Shown: positions 8,211 through 16,858 of the stretch, piece after piece
Layout: every line of letters starts with the position of its first letter
How positions within the stretch are numbered: position 1 is the stretch's first letter
From: Fidelibacterota bacterium
Lineage (GTDB): Bacteria > Pseudomonadota > Alphaproteobacteria > Rhodospirillales > Rhodospirillaceae
Direction of reading: 5' to 3'
NCBI GenBank assembly: GCA_947481595.1
Contig: CANKHC010000010.1
Coordinates: 1-35,061 of the forward strand
Length of the DNA stretch: 35,061 nucleotides
Program-made: the position numbers and the translations under genes
The notes under the pieces: generated by a model
Told to the model about the DNA's origin: nothing
The model's input: the letters and a program-made list of their open reading frames with translations, nothing else
Database searches by the model: none

Positions 8211-8780
8211 CTACGCGACCGCTTCGACCTGAAGCACTTCGGGGACGTAGTGCTTGAGCATGTTTTCAATGCCCATCTTCAAGGTCGCGGTGGAGCTGGG
8301 GCAGCCGGCGCAAGAGCCGCGCATGTTCAGATAGACCGTGCCGTTCTTGAAGCCCTTATAGATGATATCGCCGCCGTCTTGGGCCACGGCCGGGCGTACC
8401 CGGGTGTCGATCAGTTCCTTGATCTGGGCGACGATCTCGCCGTCGACCCCTGCGTCATTGAACTCGGCGTCGTCGGAGGTCTCGGCGTCTGCCTCGCCTT
8501 CCATCATCGGTGCGCCGGACGTGAAATGGTCCATTACCGCGCCCAAGACCATGGGCTTCAAGACTTGCCAGCTCTTGTCTCCGGTCTTGGTGACGGTCAC
8601 GAAGTCGCTGCCGAGGAATACACCCGCCACGCCGTCGATCTCGAACAAGAGGCGCGCGAGCGGCGAGCGCTGCGCGGCGTCGCGGCTGGTGAAGTCGGCA
8701 ACACCAGTCTCCAATACTGCGCGGCCCGGTAGGAACTTGAGAGCGGCCGGATTGGGGGTGTCTTCGGTCTGAATGAACAT
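8211..8780 (-). CDS. Nfu-type iron-sulfur cluster scaffold
   Basis: Nfu proteins carry a 4Fe-4S cluster between two subunits and deliver it to target enzymes. This 189-residue protein has the N-terminal Nfu domain ([20 protein letters not shown], then [17 protein letters not shown]) at about 1-88. An acidic linker follows (about 94-112), then the NifU-type C-terminal domain at about 113-185, with [11 protein letters not shown] and the cluster-binding CAGC (Cys157 and Cys160). Both cysteines are present. It is followed four bases later by the RutE-like gene and sits 56 bases after the universal stress protein gene, all on the reverse strand, so one transcript is likely. In other alphaproteobacteria I recall nfu and usp lying next to trpS. 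Confidence 0.93.
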   Translation of the reverse strand: MFIQTEDTPNPAALKFLPGRAVLETGVADFTSRDAAQRSPLARLLFEIDGVAGVFLGSDFVTVTKTGDKSWQVLKPMVLGAVMDHFTSGAPMMEGEADAETSDDAEFNDAGVDGEIVAQIKELIDTRVRPAVAQDGGDIIYKGFKNGTVYLNMRGSCAGCPSSTATLKMGIENMLKHYVPEVLQVEAVA

Positions 8781-8836
8781 GGCTAAGGCTCCAAATTGTG
8801 AGCCCTAAATAGGACCAATCCGGTCCCCCGGCAAGG

Positions 8837-9343
8837 TCAGGTCAGGGAATCCAAGCGTTCTTCAGAAAGATCGCCCGGCACGATTGTGACCGGAATATCG
8901 AGCTTTCCCGCGAGCTTGCCGGAGACCGCCGAGACGATCGGGCCGGGGCCTTCGGTGCTGGTGCCCGCACCTAAGACCAGCATGGTGATATGGGTCTGAT
9001 CGACGATGACCTTTTGCAGCTCCGGCAGGGTGTCGCCCTGACGCAGGTAAAGCTCGGGGAACTTGCCCGTCAAACGGTGCACCTCGGCGGCCACTTGCTG
9101 CAGCAGGCGTTCGGCTTCGGTCTTGGCCTCATGTTCCATCAACTCGCCGACGGTCGAGAAGTGCTGAAACTCCACGTGCGGCACGGCGTGGAACAACGCG
9201 ACCGTGCCGCCGCTGTTGACGACGCGGCGGCAGGACCAGCGCAGGGCGGTGTTGAATTCAGCCGAGCGGTCGACGACCACCAGAAACGTGCGCGCGGTGT
9301 CGGCGATCTCTGGTGCGGGAGCTTCGGGTGTGGTGTCGCTCAT
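8837..9343 (-). CDS. Universal stress protein (UspA family)
   Basis: This 168-residue single-domain Usp protein opens after a short Pro/Glu-rich tail with TFLVVVDRSAEFNTALRWSCR, the first strand and helix of the fold. It continues with TVALFHAVPH and ends with the nucleotide-loop region: LVLGAGTSTEGPGPIVSAVS, then KLDIPVTIVPG. That loop approximates the G-2x-G-9x-G-S/T ATP-binding signature of the UspFG/MJ0577 type, so nucleotide binding is possible. The ATG at 9343 begins one base after the stop codon of the TIGR02186-type gene (TGA-T-ATG), implying translational coupling; a GTG eight codons upstream at 9367 is the alternative. No DNA-binding or catalytic domain is attached. Confidence 0.9.
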   Translation of the reverse strand: MSDTTPEAPAPEIADTARTFLVVVDRSAEFNTALRWSCRRVVNSGGTVALFHAVPHVEFQHFSTVGELMEHEAKTEAERLLQQVAAEVHRLTGKFPELYLRQGDTLPELQKVIVDQTHITMLVLGAGTSTEGPGPIVSAVSGKLAGKLDIPVTIVPGDLSEERLDSLT

Positions 9344-9344
9344 A

Positions 9345-10082
9345 TCAGACACGCCGGAAGACGGCACCCGCCGCCCAGCCGGCGCTGCCCGCGAGCAGGA
9401 CGGCGATCAGGCCATACAGGAACGCAAACCGGCCATGGGCGAAATCATAGATGTCGGCTCCCACGCCGATCTTGGAGATCGTCAACGGCACGATTTCCGC
9501 GCTGGTGATCTGGCCGTCGCGGAAAAGATAGACTTCGACCGTGTATGTCCCCGTCGGCACGTTGGCCGGAAAATGCAGCTCGGTGCGGAAGAGGCGGTTA
9601 GACATCAATTGAATATCGCCGACACCCTGGTCGTAAAGCAGCTGCTCGGTCTTCAAGCGCACGAACGCCTTGCGGAACTCGCCGGCCTGCGCAGCGGGAA
9701 GGTCGTCGGCGGTGACGGCACGGATGGTCTCGATGCCGATCTGCTGGCGCGCGAGCAGGTTCTCAGGCGCGAACTCCTCCAGCGGACGGCTGGAGGCAAC
9801 GCGGTAATAGGTGGGCACGTCGCGGAATGTGACTTCGGAAGCGTTGGCCCAGATCGGACCGAAGCGGCCCTTGCGGCGCACGACCTCATCGCGCGAGGGT
9901 CCGCGCACGACGACGACGATATCGCCCGGGCCGTTGGTGGCGCCGAACAGCAGCACGTCGGTGCCGGTAAAGCCTGTGGTGATGGCGACGAGGTGGTTGG
10001 ACAGGTCCGCCACCAGCGGCACGTCTTGCGCTTTCGCGTTCACGCCGAGGAGCACAAGCAAGAGTGCGGCGATGCGCTTCAC
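9345..10082 (-). CDS. TIGR02186-type exported, membrane-anchored protein
   Basis: The 245-residue product has an N-terminal signal sequence (MKRIAALLLVLLGVNAKA, cleavage probable after AKA). A ~200-residue extracytoplasmic domain follows, then one C-terminal membrane span (FLYGLIAVLLAGSAGWAAGA), so it should be anchored with the domain in the periplasm. Sequence pattern and context match the alphaproteobacterial family TIGR02186 (Alph_Pro_TM), whose genes I recall beside TauE-like transporters; function is unknown. The start is GTG at 10082, overlapping the TauE stop in GTGA; the frame extends upstream but only by running through the TauE gene. The overlap suggests the protein is made in step with the transporter and may be an accessory subunit of it. 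Confidence 0.85.
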   Translation of the reverse strand: MKRIAALLLVLLGVNAKAQDVPLVADLSNHLVAITTGFTGTDVLLFGATNGPGDIVVVVRGPSRDEVVRRKGRFGPIWANASEVTFRDVPTYYRVASSRPLEEFAPENLLARQQIGIETIRAVTADDLPAAQAGEFRKAFVRLKTEQLLYDQGVGDIQLMSNRLFRTELHFPANVPTGTYTVEVYLFRDGQITSAEIVPLTISKIGVGADIYDFAHGRFAFLYGLIAVLLAGSAGWAAGAVFRRV

Positions 10083-10999
10083 GAGCCGTCTCCGGCGCCC
10101 AGCGAGAAAATATCCTGCGGCGGAATCACCAGGTCGAGGGCGAGGCGCACAGCAACACCGAGCACGATGATCGCCAGCATCACGCGCAGATATTCGCCTT
10201 TGATTTTGGGCGACAACCGCGCGCCGATCTGCGCGCCGATCACACCGACGACGAGCAGCAGCAATGCGAGCACGATATCGACCGATTGATTGACGGTGGC
10301 TTGCAGCAGCGCGGTACCGGCGGTGACAAACGTAATTTGAAAAAGCGATGTGCCGATCACGATCTGGGTCGGCATGCCGAGCAGGTAGATCATGGCCGGG
10401 ACCATCAGGAAGCCGCCGCCGACGCCCATCATCGCCACGAGCAATCCCACCAGCCAGCCAATCGCCAAGGGAAGAAGGGCGGAGACATAAAGCTTCGAGC
10501 GTTTGAAGCGGATTTTGAACGGCAAGCCATGCATCCACATGTGCCGGCCGGGTCCGCGCGCTGCCAGCGCCAACGGGCGGCGCTTGAGCACGCCGGGCAA
10601 GCTTTCGATCATCATGAAGCCGCCGACGAAGCCCAAGAAAATCACGTAGCCCAGCGAAATGGTCAGGTCGATGTGGCCGGCAGCTTTGAGCACATTAAAC
10701 AGCCACACGCCCATCACCGAACCGACGAAGCCGCCGGCGGTGAGCACCGCGCCCATGGTGAAGTCGACGTTGCCGCGGCGCATGTGGGCCATCACACCGG
10801 AGACCGAGGAGGCCACCGTCTGCGCCGCTTGCGTGCCCACGGCGACGGAAGGCGGCACGCCGATGAAGATCAGGAGCGGGGTCATGAGGAAACCGCCGCC
10901 GACCCCGAACAGCCCCGACAGCAAGCCCACCGCACCGCCCAGCCCTAAGACCAGGAGGATGTGTACCGAGATTTCGGCGATGGGTAGGTAGATCTGCAT
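10079..10999 (-). CDS. TauE/SafE family anion exporter
   Basis: TauE/SafE proteins are inner-membrane carriers for sulfite, sulfoacetate or related anions. This 306-residue protein has the two-repeat organisation: FGVGGGFLMTPLLIFIGVP near residues 31-49 is mirrored by MGVGGGFLMVPAMIYLLGMP near 190-210. Six to eight hydrophobic segments are visible, with a basic cytoplasmic loop around 138-165. Start ATG at 10999 with AAGG six bases ahead. It is the first of a reverse-strand run (this gene, TIGR02186-type, usp, nfu, rutE-like), with overlaps or 1-bp gaps between the first three. Substrate cannot be read from the sequence. Confidence 0.92.
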   Translation of the reverse strand: MQIYLPIAEISVHILLVLGLGGAVGLLSGLFGVGGGFLMTPLLIFIGVPPSVAVGTQAAQTVASSVSGVMAHMRRGNVDFTMGAVLTAGGFVGSVMGVWLFNVLKAAGHIDLTISLGYVIFLGFVGGFMMIESLPGVLKRRPLALAARGPGRHMWMHGLPFKIRFKRSKLYVSALLPLAIGWLVGLLVAMMGVGGGFLMVPAMIYLLGMPTQIVIGTSLFQITFVTAGTALLQATVNQSVDIVLALLLLVVGVIGAQIGARLSPKIKGEYLRVMLAIIVLGVAVRLALDLVIPPQDIFSLGAGDGS

Positions 11000-11067
11000 G
11001 TGGCCTTAAAACATAAGCGCCTTAAGGCTTTGTAGAAGTCGGGGCGCAGGTGTTCAAGGCTAAAGGG

Positions 11068-12003
11068 CTAGGCCGCGTTTTTCAGGTACCAGGCGTAGGC
11101 CTTGGCGATGCCTTCCCTGAGCCCAACCTTCGGTGTCCAGCCCATGGCGTTCAGCTTGGCGCTGTCGAGCAGCTTCTTGGGCATGCCGTCGGGCTTGGTG
11201 CTGTCGTAGGACAGCGCGCCCTTGAAGCCCACCACCTCGGCGACAGTCTCGGCCAGCTCACGGATGGTGACATCGCTGCCAAAACCGATGTTGACGTGTT
11301 CTTCGCCCGAGTAGTTTTTCATGAGAAACACGCAGGCGTCGGCCAGGTCATCGACGTAGAGGAATTCGCGCAGGGGCTTGCCGCTGCCCCACAGCACCAT
11401 GGACTTGTCGTCCGCAAGCTTGGCGCGGTGCGCCTTGACCATCAGCGCCGGCAGGACATGGCTCGACATCAGGTCGAAGTTATCGCCGGGGCCGTAAAGG
11501 TTGGTGGGCATGCCGCTGATGTAGTCGCGGCCGAATTGGCGGCGGTAAGCCTGGCACTGCATGATTCCGGAAATTTTTGCGATCGCGTACCACTGGTTGG
11601 TGGGTTCCAGCGGTCCGGTGAGAAACGTGTTCTCCGCCATAGGCTGTGGTGCGAGGCGCGGGTAGATGCAGGAGGAGCCTAAGAACATCAACTTCTCGAC
11701 ATCGACCTTGTGGGCCGTGGCGATGATGTTGTTTTGAATCGCGAGATTGTCGGTGAGGAAGTCGACGGGCCGTGTGTCGTTGGCGAGGATGCCGCCGACC
11801 ACGGCGGCGGCAATGAATACCGCTTCGGGCTTGTTCTTAGCCATCCAGGCTTCGACATCGGCCTGACGCGTGAGATCAAGTTCAGCGTGCGTGGCCTTCA
11901 GGATCTCGCAGCCTTCGCCTTCAAGACGGCGCACGATAGCCCCGCCCACCATGCCGCGGTGGCCGGCCACCCAGACGCGTTTGCCTTTAAGAGCGAAAGC
12001 CAT
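11068..12003 (-). CDS. fcl: GDP-L-fucose synthase
   Basis: This short-chain dehydrogenase/reductase epimerises and reduces GDP-4-keto-6-deoxymannose to GDP-L-fucose with NADPH. The 311-residue protein shows the dinucleotide-binding GHRGMVGG (about 14-21), the conserved AAAVVGGI.AN near 65-75, the active-site serine region LGSSCIYPR (near 108-116) and the catalytic Tyr139/Lys143 in YAIAK. PTNLYGPGDNFD and the EFLYVDDLADA block complete the family signature. The ATG at 12003 overlaps the gmd stop (ATGA). It uses the product of gmd, so the two genes form a complete GDP-mannose to GDP-fucose pathway feeding surface polysaccharide. Confidence 0.96.
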   Translation of the reverse strand: MAFALKGKRVWVAGHRGMVGGAIVRRLEGEGCEILKATHAELDLTRQADVEAWMAKNKPEAVFIAAAVVGGILANDTRPVDFLTDNLAIQNNIIATAHKVDVEKLMFLGSSCIYPRLAPQPMAENTFLTGPLEPTNQWYAIAKISGIMQCQAYRRQFGRDYISGMPTNLYGPGDNFDLMSSHVLPALMVKAHRAKLADDKSMVLWGSGKPLREFLYVDDLADACVFLMKNYSGEEHVNIGFGSDVTIRELAETVAEVVGFKGALSYDSTKPDGMPKKLLDSAKLNAMGWTPKVGLREGIAKAYAWYLKNAA

Positions 12004-13079
12004 CAAGCATCTCGGTCGAAGCTCTGGGCTTCTTCTTTGACGGCGATGAAATCGTGGGCGACCATTTCCTTGACCATCGCCTTGAAGGTGGTCTTGTGCT
12101 TCCAACCCAACTGTTTGTGGGCTTTGGTCGGATCGCCGAGCAGCAAGTCGACCTCAGTAGGGCGGAAATAGCGCGGGTCGACTTCGACCACGGTCTTACC
12201 GGTCTTGGCATCGAAGCCCTTCTCGGCGGCGCCTTTGCCCTTCCATTTGATCTTGCGGCCGACTTCGGCGAAGGCGATCTCGACGAACTCGCGCACAGCA
12301 TGGGTCTCGCCGGTGGCGAGCACGTAATCATCCGACTTCTTCTGCTGAACGATGCGCCACATGCCCTCGACGTAATCGCGCGCATGTCCCCAATCGCGCT
12401 TGGCGTCGAGGTTGCCGAGGTAAAGTTTGTCCTGCAGGCCGAGCTCGATGGACGCCACCGCGCGCGTGATCTTGCGCGTGACAAACGTTTCGCCGCGCAG
12501 CGGGCTCTCGTGGTTGAAGAGAATGCCGTTAGAGGCGTGATAGCCGTAAGCCTCGCGGTAGTTCACCGTGATCCAGTAGCCGTACAACTTGGCGGCGGCA
12601 TAGGGCGAGCGCGGATAGAAGGGTGTCTTCTCCGACTGCGGGATCTCCTGCACCTTGCCGTACAGCTCGGAGGTCGAGGCTTGGTAGAACTTGGTCTTCG
12701 AGCCCAGATCCAAGATGCGGATGGCTTCCAGCAGACGCAGCGTGCCCATGCCGTCGGCATTCGCTGTGTACTCCGGCGTCTCGAAGCTCACCTGCACATG
12801 GCTTTGCGCCGCGAGATTGTAGATCTCGTCGGGCTGCACTTCCTGGACTAGGCGGATCAGGTTGGTGGCGTCGGTCATATCGCCGTAGTGCAGGAAGAAC
12901 TTCACCCCGGTCTTGTGGGTGTCTTGATACAGGTGGTCGATGCGCCCGGTGTTGAAGGACGAGCTGCGGCGCTTCACGCCGTGCACGATGTAGCCCTTCT
13001 TCAGCAGGAAGTCGGCGAGGTAGGCGCCGTCCTGGCCGGTGACACCGGTGATCAGGGCGACTTTAGGGGATTTGGCCAT
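12003..13079 (-). CDS. gmd: GDP-mannose 4,6-dehydratase
   Basis: Gmd converts GDP-D-mannose to GDP-4-keto-6-deoxy-D-mannose, the common precursor of GDP-fucose, GDP-rhamnose and GDP-perosamine. The 358-residue protein has the NADP-binding [17 protein letters not shown] at residues 10-26, [16 protein letters not shown] at 35-50, [13 protein letters not shown] around 88-100, the catalytic region QASTSELYG (133-141) and YAAAK with Tyr160/Lys164. [16 protein letters not shown] is also typical. The ATG follows AAAGG. A promoter matching TTGAAG-16-TATAGA lies upstream. fcl follows with a 4-base overlap, so fucose is the likely end product. Confidence 0.97.
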   Translation of the reverse strand: MAKSPKVALITGVTGQDGAYLADFLLKKGYIVHGVKRRSSSFNTGRIDHLYQDTHKTGVKFFLHYGDMTDATNLIRLVQEVQPDEIYNLAAQSHVQVSFETPEYTANADGMGTLRLLEAIRILDLGSKTKFYQASTSELYGKVQEIPQSEKTPFYPRSPYAAAKLYGYWITVNYREAYGYHASNGILFNHESPLRGETFVTRKITRAVASIELGLQDKLYLGNLDAKRDWGHARDYVEGMWRIVQQKKSDDYVLATGETHAVREFVEIAFAEVGRKIKWKGKGAAEKGFDAKTGKTVVEVDPRYFRPTEVDLLLGDPTKAHKQLGWKHKTTFKAMVKEMVAHDFIAVKEEAQSFDRDA

Positions 13080-13118
13080 GGGGACCTTTTGCGGCGGAGG
13101 CGATGGGATATGCCTCTT

Positions 13119-13155
13119 TCTATACAGAAGATTGTCGATTCTTCAATGGTATAGA
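13119..13155 (-). promoter_or_regulatory. gmd promoter within a 7+5-bp interrupted palindrome
   Basis: On the reverse strand TTGAAG (13146-13141) and TATAGA (13124-13119) are spaced by 16 bases, a good sigma-70 promoter for gmd-fcl. The same bases form a palindrome: tctatac (13119-13125) with gtataga (13149-13155), and gaaga (13127-13131) with tcttc (13140-13144). The outer arms put a TATAGA hexamer on each strand. It lies between divergent gmd and the WbpM-like gene, so one bound regulator could control both. Confidence 0.5.
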
Positions 13156-13213
13156 GCCAATTTCGGTTATGCTCGGCGCGAATACTTGTTACCCCTTAAA
13201 GCCTTGAGGCCCC

Positions 13214-15124
13214 TTGGCGCTTCTTTCCGAACTTCTGCCGCAGGGCGGTATCGCGCGGCGCGTGCTCCAGCCGCGCAATCTGATGGTCTATGCCCACGAC
13301 GTGGTGATGGCCTTCACCGCCTTCATCGCGGCGTTCTTCCTCCGGCTCGGCCCCGGCTTCCTTCAGGACCGCCCCGACGTCCTTGAATCGGCTGCGACCT
13401 TCGCCGGCGTGGCGGCGCTGACCTATCTGTTCACCGGCCTCTACCGCCATGTCTGGGAATATGTCTCGGCCAAGGATGCGGTCAACATCCTGCGCACCGC
13501 GACCATCACAGTGCTTCTGTTCCTGCCGGCCTGGTTCTTCGTCACGCGCCTGGAAACCCTGCCGCGCTCGATGCCTTTCATCAGCTGGTTCCTGCTGGTG
13601 ATGCTGCTGGCGGGTCCGCGCCTGGCCTTCCGCATGCTTAAGGACAGGCACGCGCGTGGGGCGGCGGTCGCCTCCGACGCCACACCGATTCTGCTGATCG
13701 GCGCCGGCGCCGAAGCTGAGCAGTACATCCGCCGCGCGGGTGCAGGCACGCGCATTGTCGGCATGGTCACCGAGATTTACGGCGACCGTATTGGCCAGAT
13801 GATCCACGGTGTCGACGTGCTTGGCCGGATCGAAGACATCGCCAGGGTCGTCGCCAATCTCGACGCCCGCGGCCTGCGCCCCGAAAAGCTGATCCTGGTC
13901 GGTCCCAACATCAACGGCGGCACGGTGCAAAAGCTTTTGGATGTTGCGACGGTGCTCAGCATCCCGCTCCAGCGCGTGCGCTCCGACGACGGCACCAACC
14001 TGACACCCCGCCCCATCGTCATCGAAGACTTGCTCGGCCGTCCGCAAAGCAATCTCGACCGCGCCGCCATGGCGGCAATGATCCGCCGCGGCCGGGTGCT
14101 GGTGACGGGTGCCGGCGGTTCCATCGGCACCGAGCTGGTGCGCCAGATCTGCGCCGAAGGTCCAGCGCATCTGGCCCTGCTCGATCACGGCGAGTTCAAT
14201 CTCTATTCCATCGACCACGAAGTGCGCGCCAAGTATCCAGCGCTGTCGTGCGCCACGCTGCTGGCCGATGTACGCGACAGCGCCTTGATGCGCGACATCA
14301 TCGCGCGCGAGAAACCAGATCTGGTTTTCCATGCAGCGGCGCTCAAACATGTGCCCATGGTCGAACTCAACCCCCTCGAAGGCCTGCTCACCAATGCTGT
14401 CGGCGCGCGCAATGTCGCCGATGCATCCATTGCCGCAGGCGTGAAGACTGTGGTGATGGTTTCCACCGACAAGGCGGTTAACCCTTCGAACGTCATGGGC
14501 GCTTCCAAGCGTGTGGCGGAGATCTACTGCCAGGCCATGGATCTGCGCCGCATGGGCACGCGCTTTATCACCGTGCGCTTCGGCAATGTGCTGGGCTCGG
14601 CGGGCTCGGTGGTGCCGTTGTTCGAGAAGCAGCTCGCCGCCGGCGGACCGCTCACGGTCACGCATCCTGACATCACGCGTTACTTCATGACCACCCATGA
14701 GGCGGTTGAGTTGGTGCTGGAAGCGGCAGCCCTCGGGCCCACGCGCAACGACGAAGGTGCGATCTACGTGCTCGACATGGGTCCGCCGGTGAAGATCATG
14801 GACCTGGCCAAGCAGATGATTTTCTTGGCCGGAAAAACCCCCGGCGCCGATATCTCCATTCAGGTGACCGGCTTGCGTCCCGGGGAAAAGCTCACCGAAG
14901 AGCTGTTCCACGACGAAGAGCCGCCGGTGGCCACCGACATGGCCGGCGTGCTGATCGCCCGGCCGCGCACCGTCGATCACGCCGTCATCGCCGCTAAGAT
15001 GGCGGCCCTTGAAGATGCCTGCCGGCGCCGCGACGAAACCGTGGCCTTGGCGCTGGTGGCCGACCTGGTGCCAGAACTGCGCCGTAACGCCGGCGCCAAA
15101 CCACATCTCAAAATCGTCAAGTAA
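13214..15124 (+). CDS. WbpM/CapD-type nucleotide-sugar 4,6-dehydratase (membrane)
   Basis: Long-form FlaA1/WbpM-like enzyme of 636 residues. About four membrane spans occupy residues ~27-145. A first nucleotide-binding domain (ILLIGAGAEAEQYIR) starts near 158. The catalytic extended SDR domain starts near 295 with VLVTGAGGSIGTELVRQI. The active-site block VSTDKAVNPSNVMGASKR lies near 416-433; as is usual for long forms, Met replaces the catalytic Tyr of YxxxK. Relatives convert UDP-GlcNAc to UDP-4-keto-6-deoxy sugars for O-antigen, capsule or glycoprotein sugars such as bacillosamine or QuiNAc. The start is uncertain: TTG at 13214 follows GAGG by four bases and gives the full N-terminus; ATG at residue 24 is the alternative. 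It is divergent from gmd. Confidence 0.9.
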   Translation: MALLSELLPQGGIARRVLQPRNLMVYAHDVVMAFTAFIAAFFLRLGPGFLQDRPDVLESAATFAGVAALTYLFTGLYRHVWEYVSAKDAVNILRTATITVLLFLPAWFFVTRLETLPRSMPFISWFLLVMLLAGPRLAFRMLKDRHARGAAVASDATPILLIGAGAEAEQYIRRAGAGTRIVGMVTEIYGDRIGQMIHGVDVLGRIEDIARVVANLDARGLRPEKLILVGPNINGGTVQKLLDVATVLSIPLQRVRSDDGTNLTPRPIVIEDLLGRPQSNLDRAAMAAMIRRGRVLVTGAGGSIGTELVRQICAEGPAHLALLDHGEFNLYSIDHEVRAKYPALSCATLLADVRDSALMRDIIAREKPDLVFHAAALKHVPMVELNPLEGLLTNAVGARNVADASIAAGVKTVVMVSTDKAVNPSNVMGASKRVAEIYCQAMDLRRMGTRFITVRFGNVLGSAGSVVPLFEKQLAAGGPLTVTHPDITRYFMTTHEAVELVLEAAALGPTRNDEGAIYVLDMGPPVKIMDLAKQMIFLAGKTPGADISIQVTGLRPGEKLTEELFHDEEPPVATDMAGVLIARPRTVDHAVIAAKMAALEDACRRRDETVALALVADLVPELRRNAGAKPHLKIVK

Positions 15125-15152
15125 GGCCCGTTTTCAAGGGCTTGGCGCTGTC

Positions 15153-15181
15153 TTGCCGGGCGAATCTCCTTCCGCTATAAG
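15153..15181 (+). promoter_or_regulatory. Promoter of the ZTP riboswitch-purH unit
   Basis: TTGCCG (15153-15158) and TATAAG (15176-15181) are separated by exactly 17 bases. A start seven bases past the -10 box would be G15188, the first base of riboswitch helix P1. This agreement supports both features. Confidence 0.65.
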
Positions 15182-15187
15182 GGCGGC

Positions 15188-15262
15188 GGCCGCGCGACTG
15201 GCGCAAGGATGGACTGACCATCGGGGAGCGCGGCCTTAACTTCCGCCGCGCGCCTGGGCACC
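15188..15262 (+). ncRNA. ZTP (pfl) riboswitch controlling purH
   Basis: The stretch matches the pfl motif, which binds ZMP/ZTP, a signal of 10-formyl-tetrahydrofolate shortage. Helix P1 is ggccgcgc (15188-15195) with gcgcggcc (15228-15235), eight perfect pairs. The conserved GACTGGCG follows at 15196-15203. Helix P2 is gatgg (15208-15212) with ccatc (15218-15222). Then come GGGGAGCG and, after a short linker, the conserved CGCCTGGGCA at 15251-15260. GGCG (15200-15203) can pair with CGCC (15251-15254) as the pseudoknot. Downstream, GGGCACC (15256-15262) can instead pair with GGT-G-GCCC (15275-15282), covering the purH ribosome site. Ligand binding would hold GGGC in the aptamer and free translation, making it an ON switch; that mechanism is inference. 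purH is a known target, since its product consumes ZMP. Confidence 0.9.
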
Positions 15263-15283
15263 AACACTCATCAAGGTGGCCCC

Positions 15284-16858
15284 ATGTCTGCTCCCGTTCG
15301 CCGTGCGCTACTTTCCGTCTCCGATAAATCTGGCCTCGTGGAATTCGCCAAGTTCCTGCATGAGTCCAAGGTCGAGATTCTCTCCACCGGCGGCACCGCC
15401 AAAGCGATCAAGGACGCCGGCATCCCTGTCAAAGAAGTCTCCGAGCACACCGGCTTTCCCGAAATGCTCGATGGGCGCGTCAAGACGCTGCATCCGATGA
15501 TCCACGGCGGCCTGCTCGGCGTGCGCGGTAACGCCGAGCACGAGAGCACCATGTCCAAGCACAAGATCGCGCCGATCGATCTGGTCGTGGTCAATCTCTA
15601 TCCCTTCGAAGAAACCATCGCCAAAGGTGCCGACTTCGACACCTGCATCGAGAACATCGACATCGGCGGGCCGGCGATGATCCGCTCCGCTGCGAAGAAC
15701 CACGCCGGCGTGACGGTGGTGGTGGATCCCGCCGACTACGGCGTGGTGGTCGCGGATATGAAGGCCAACGGCGGCGCGGTGACCGACACCACGCGGCGCC
15801 AGCTGGCGGCGCGCGCCTATGCGCGCACGGCGGCCTACGATGCGGCAATCTCGTCGTGGTTCGCCGGCGAGCTGAAGGAAGAATACCCCCGCTGGCAGAG
15901 CTTTGCCGGCAAGCTCAAGCAGACTTTGCGTTATGGCGAAAACCCGCATCAAAGTGCAGCGCTCTACGTCACCGGCGAAAAGCGTGCGGGCGTGACCTCG
16001 GCCCAGCAGATCCAAGGCAAGGAGCTCAGCTACAACAACATCAACGACACAGACGCGGCTTATGAGCTGGTGGCGGAGTTTACAGGCCCGGCCTGCGCGA
16101 TCATCAAGCATGCAAATCCTTGCGGCGTCGCATTGGGCAAGGATTGTCTCGATGCTTACAGCAAAGCGCTGCTCTGCGATCCGGTGTCGGCCTTCGGCGG
16201 CATCATCGCGCTCAACCGGCCTATCGATGGCCCCACCGCCGCCAAGATCACTGAGCTCTTCACCGAAGTCGTGATCGCGCCCGGCGCGGACGATGAAGCC
16301 AAGACCTATTTTGCTAAAAAGAAGAACCTGCGCCTCTTGATCACCGACGGCTTACCCGATCCCGGCGCGCTGGGGCGCACCGTGCGTAACGTCGCCGGAG
16401 GTTATCTGGTGCAAGGCCGCGACAACGGCCGCATCGGCAAAGCCGATCTCAAGATCGTCACCAAGAAGCAGCCGACCGCGCAGCAAATGGACGACCTCTT
16501 GCTCGCCTTCACCATCTGCAAACACGTCAAATCCAACGCCATCGTCTACGTAAAGAACGGCGCCACGGTTGGGGTCGGCGCGGGCCAGATGAGCCGCATC
16601 GATTCCGCGCGTATCGCCCACAGCAAATCCAAAGACGCGGCGAAGGCGCTGGGGCAATCGGAAGCGCTGACGGTGGGTTCGGTCGTCGCCTCAGACGCCT
16701 TCTTCCCGTTCCCCGACGGCCTGTTGGTGACGGCGGAAGCCGGCGCCGTGGCGGTGATTCAGCCCGGCGGCTCGATCAAGGACGAAGACGTCATCAAAGC
16801 CGCCGACGACAATGGCCTGGCGATGGTCTTCACAGGGATGCGTCACTTCCGGCACTAG
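15284..16858 (+). CDS. purH: Bifunctional AICAR transformylase/IMP cyclohydrolase
   Basis: PurH performs the last two steps of purine synthesis: formylation of AICAR (ZMP) with 10-formyl-tetrahydrofolate, then ring closure to IMP. The 524-residue length is standard. The N-terminal MGS-like cyclohydrolase domain (about 1-150) begins [20 protein letters not shown] and includes [15 protein letters not shown] and [16 protein letters not shown]. The transformylase domain carries [14 protein letters not shown] (near 210), [19 protein letters not shown] and the catalytic KHANPCGVA (Lys275-His276), and ends with GMRHFRH. The ATG at 15284 follows AAGGTGG, which the upstream riboswitch can mask. Its 3' end overlaps the converging UMF1-type gene by 29 bases. 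Confidence 0.97.
   Translation: MSAPVRRALLSVSDKSGLVEFAKFLHESKVEILSTGGTAKAIKDAGIPVKEVSEHTGFPEMLDGRVKTLHPMIHGGLLGVRGNAEHESTMSKHKIAPIDLVVVNLYPFEETIAKGADFDTCIENIDIGGPAMIRSAAKNHAGVTVVVDPADYGVVVADMKANGGAVTDTTRRQLAARAYARTAAYDAAISSWFAGELKEEYPRWQSFAGKLKQTLRYGENPHQSAALYVTGEKRAGVTSAQQIQGKELSYNNINDTDAAYELVAEFTGPACAIIKHANPCGVALGKDCLDAYSKALLCDPVSAFGGIIALNRPIDGPTAAKITELFTEVVIAPGADDEAKTYFAKKKNLRLLITDGLPDPGALGRTVRNVAGGYLVQGRDNGRIGKADLKIVTKKQPTAQQMDDLLLAFTICKHVKSNAIVYVKNGATVGVGAGQMSRIDSARIAHSKSKDAAKALGQSEALTVGSVVASDAFFPFPDGLLVTAEAGAVAVIQPGGSIKDEDVIKAADDNGLAMVFTGMRHFRH

Noticed and set aside
11019-11028. GCCTTAAGGC palindrome upstream of the TauE gene
   Set aside because: Short, no loop and no T-run, so not a terminator; a regulatory role cannot be supported from one copy.
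13196-15106. Long (636 codons) reverse-strand open frame opposite the WbpM-like gene
   Set aside because: It mirrors the WbpM-like gene, is rich in His/Gln/Arg/Gly without domain motifs, and is what high-GC codon bias produces on the complementary strand.
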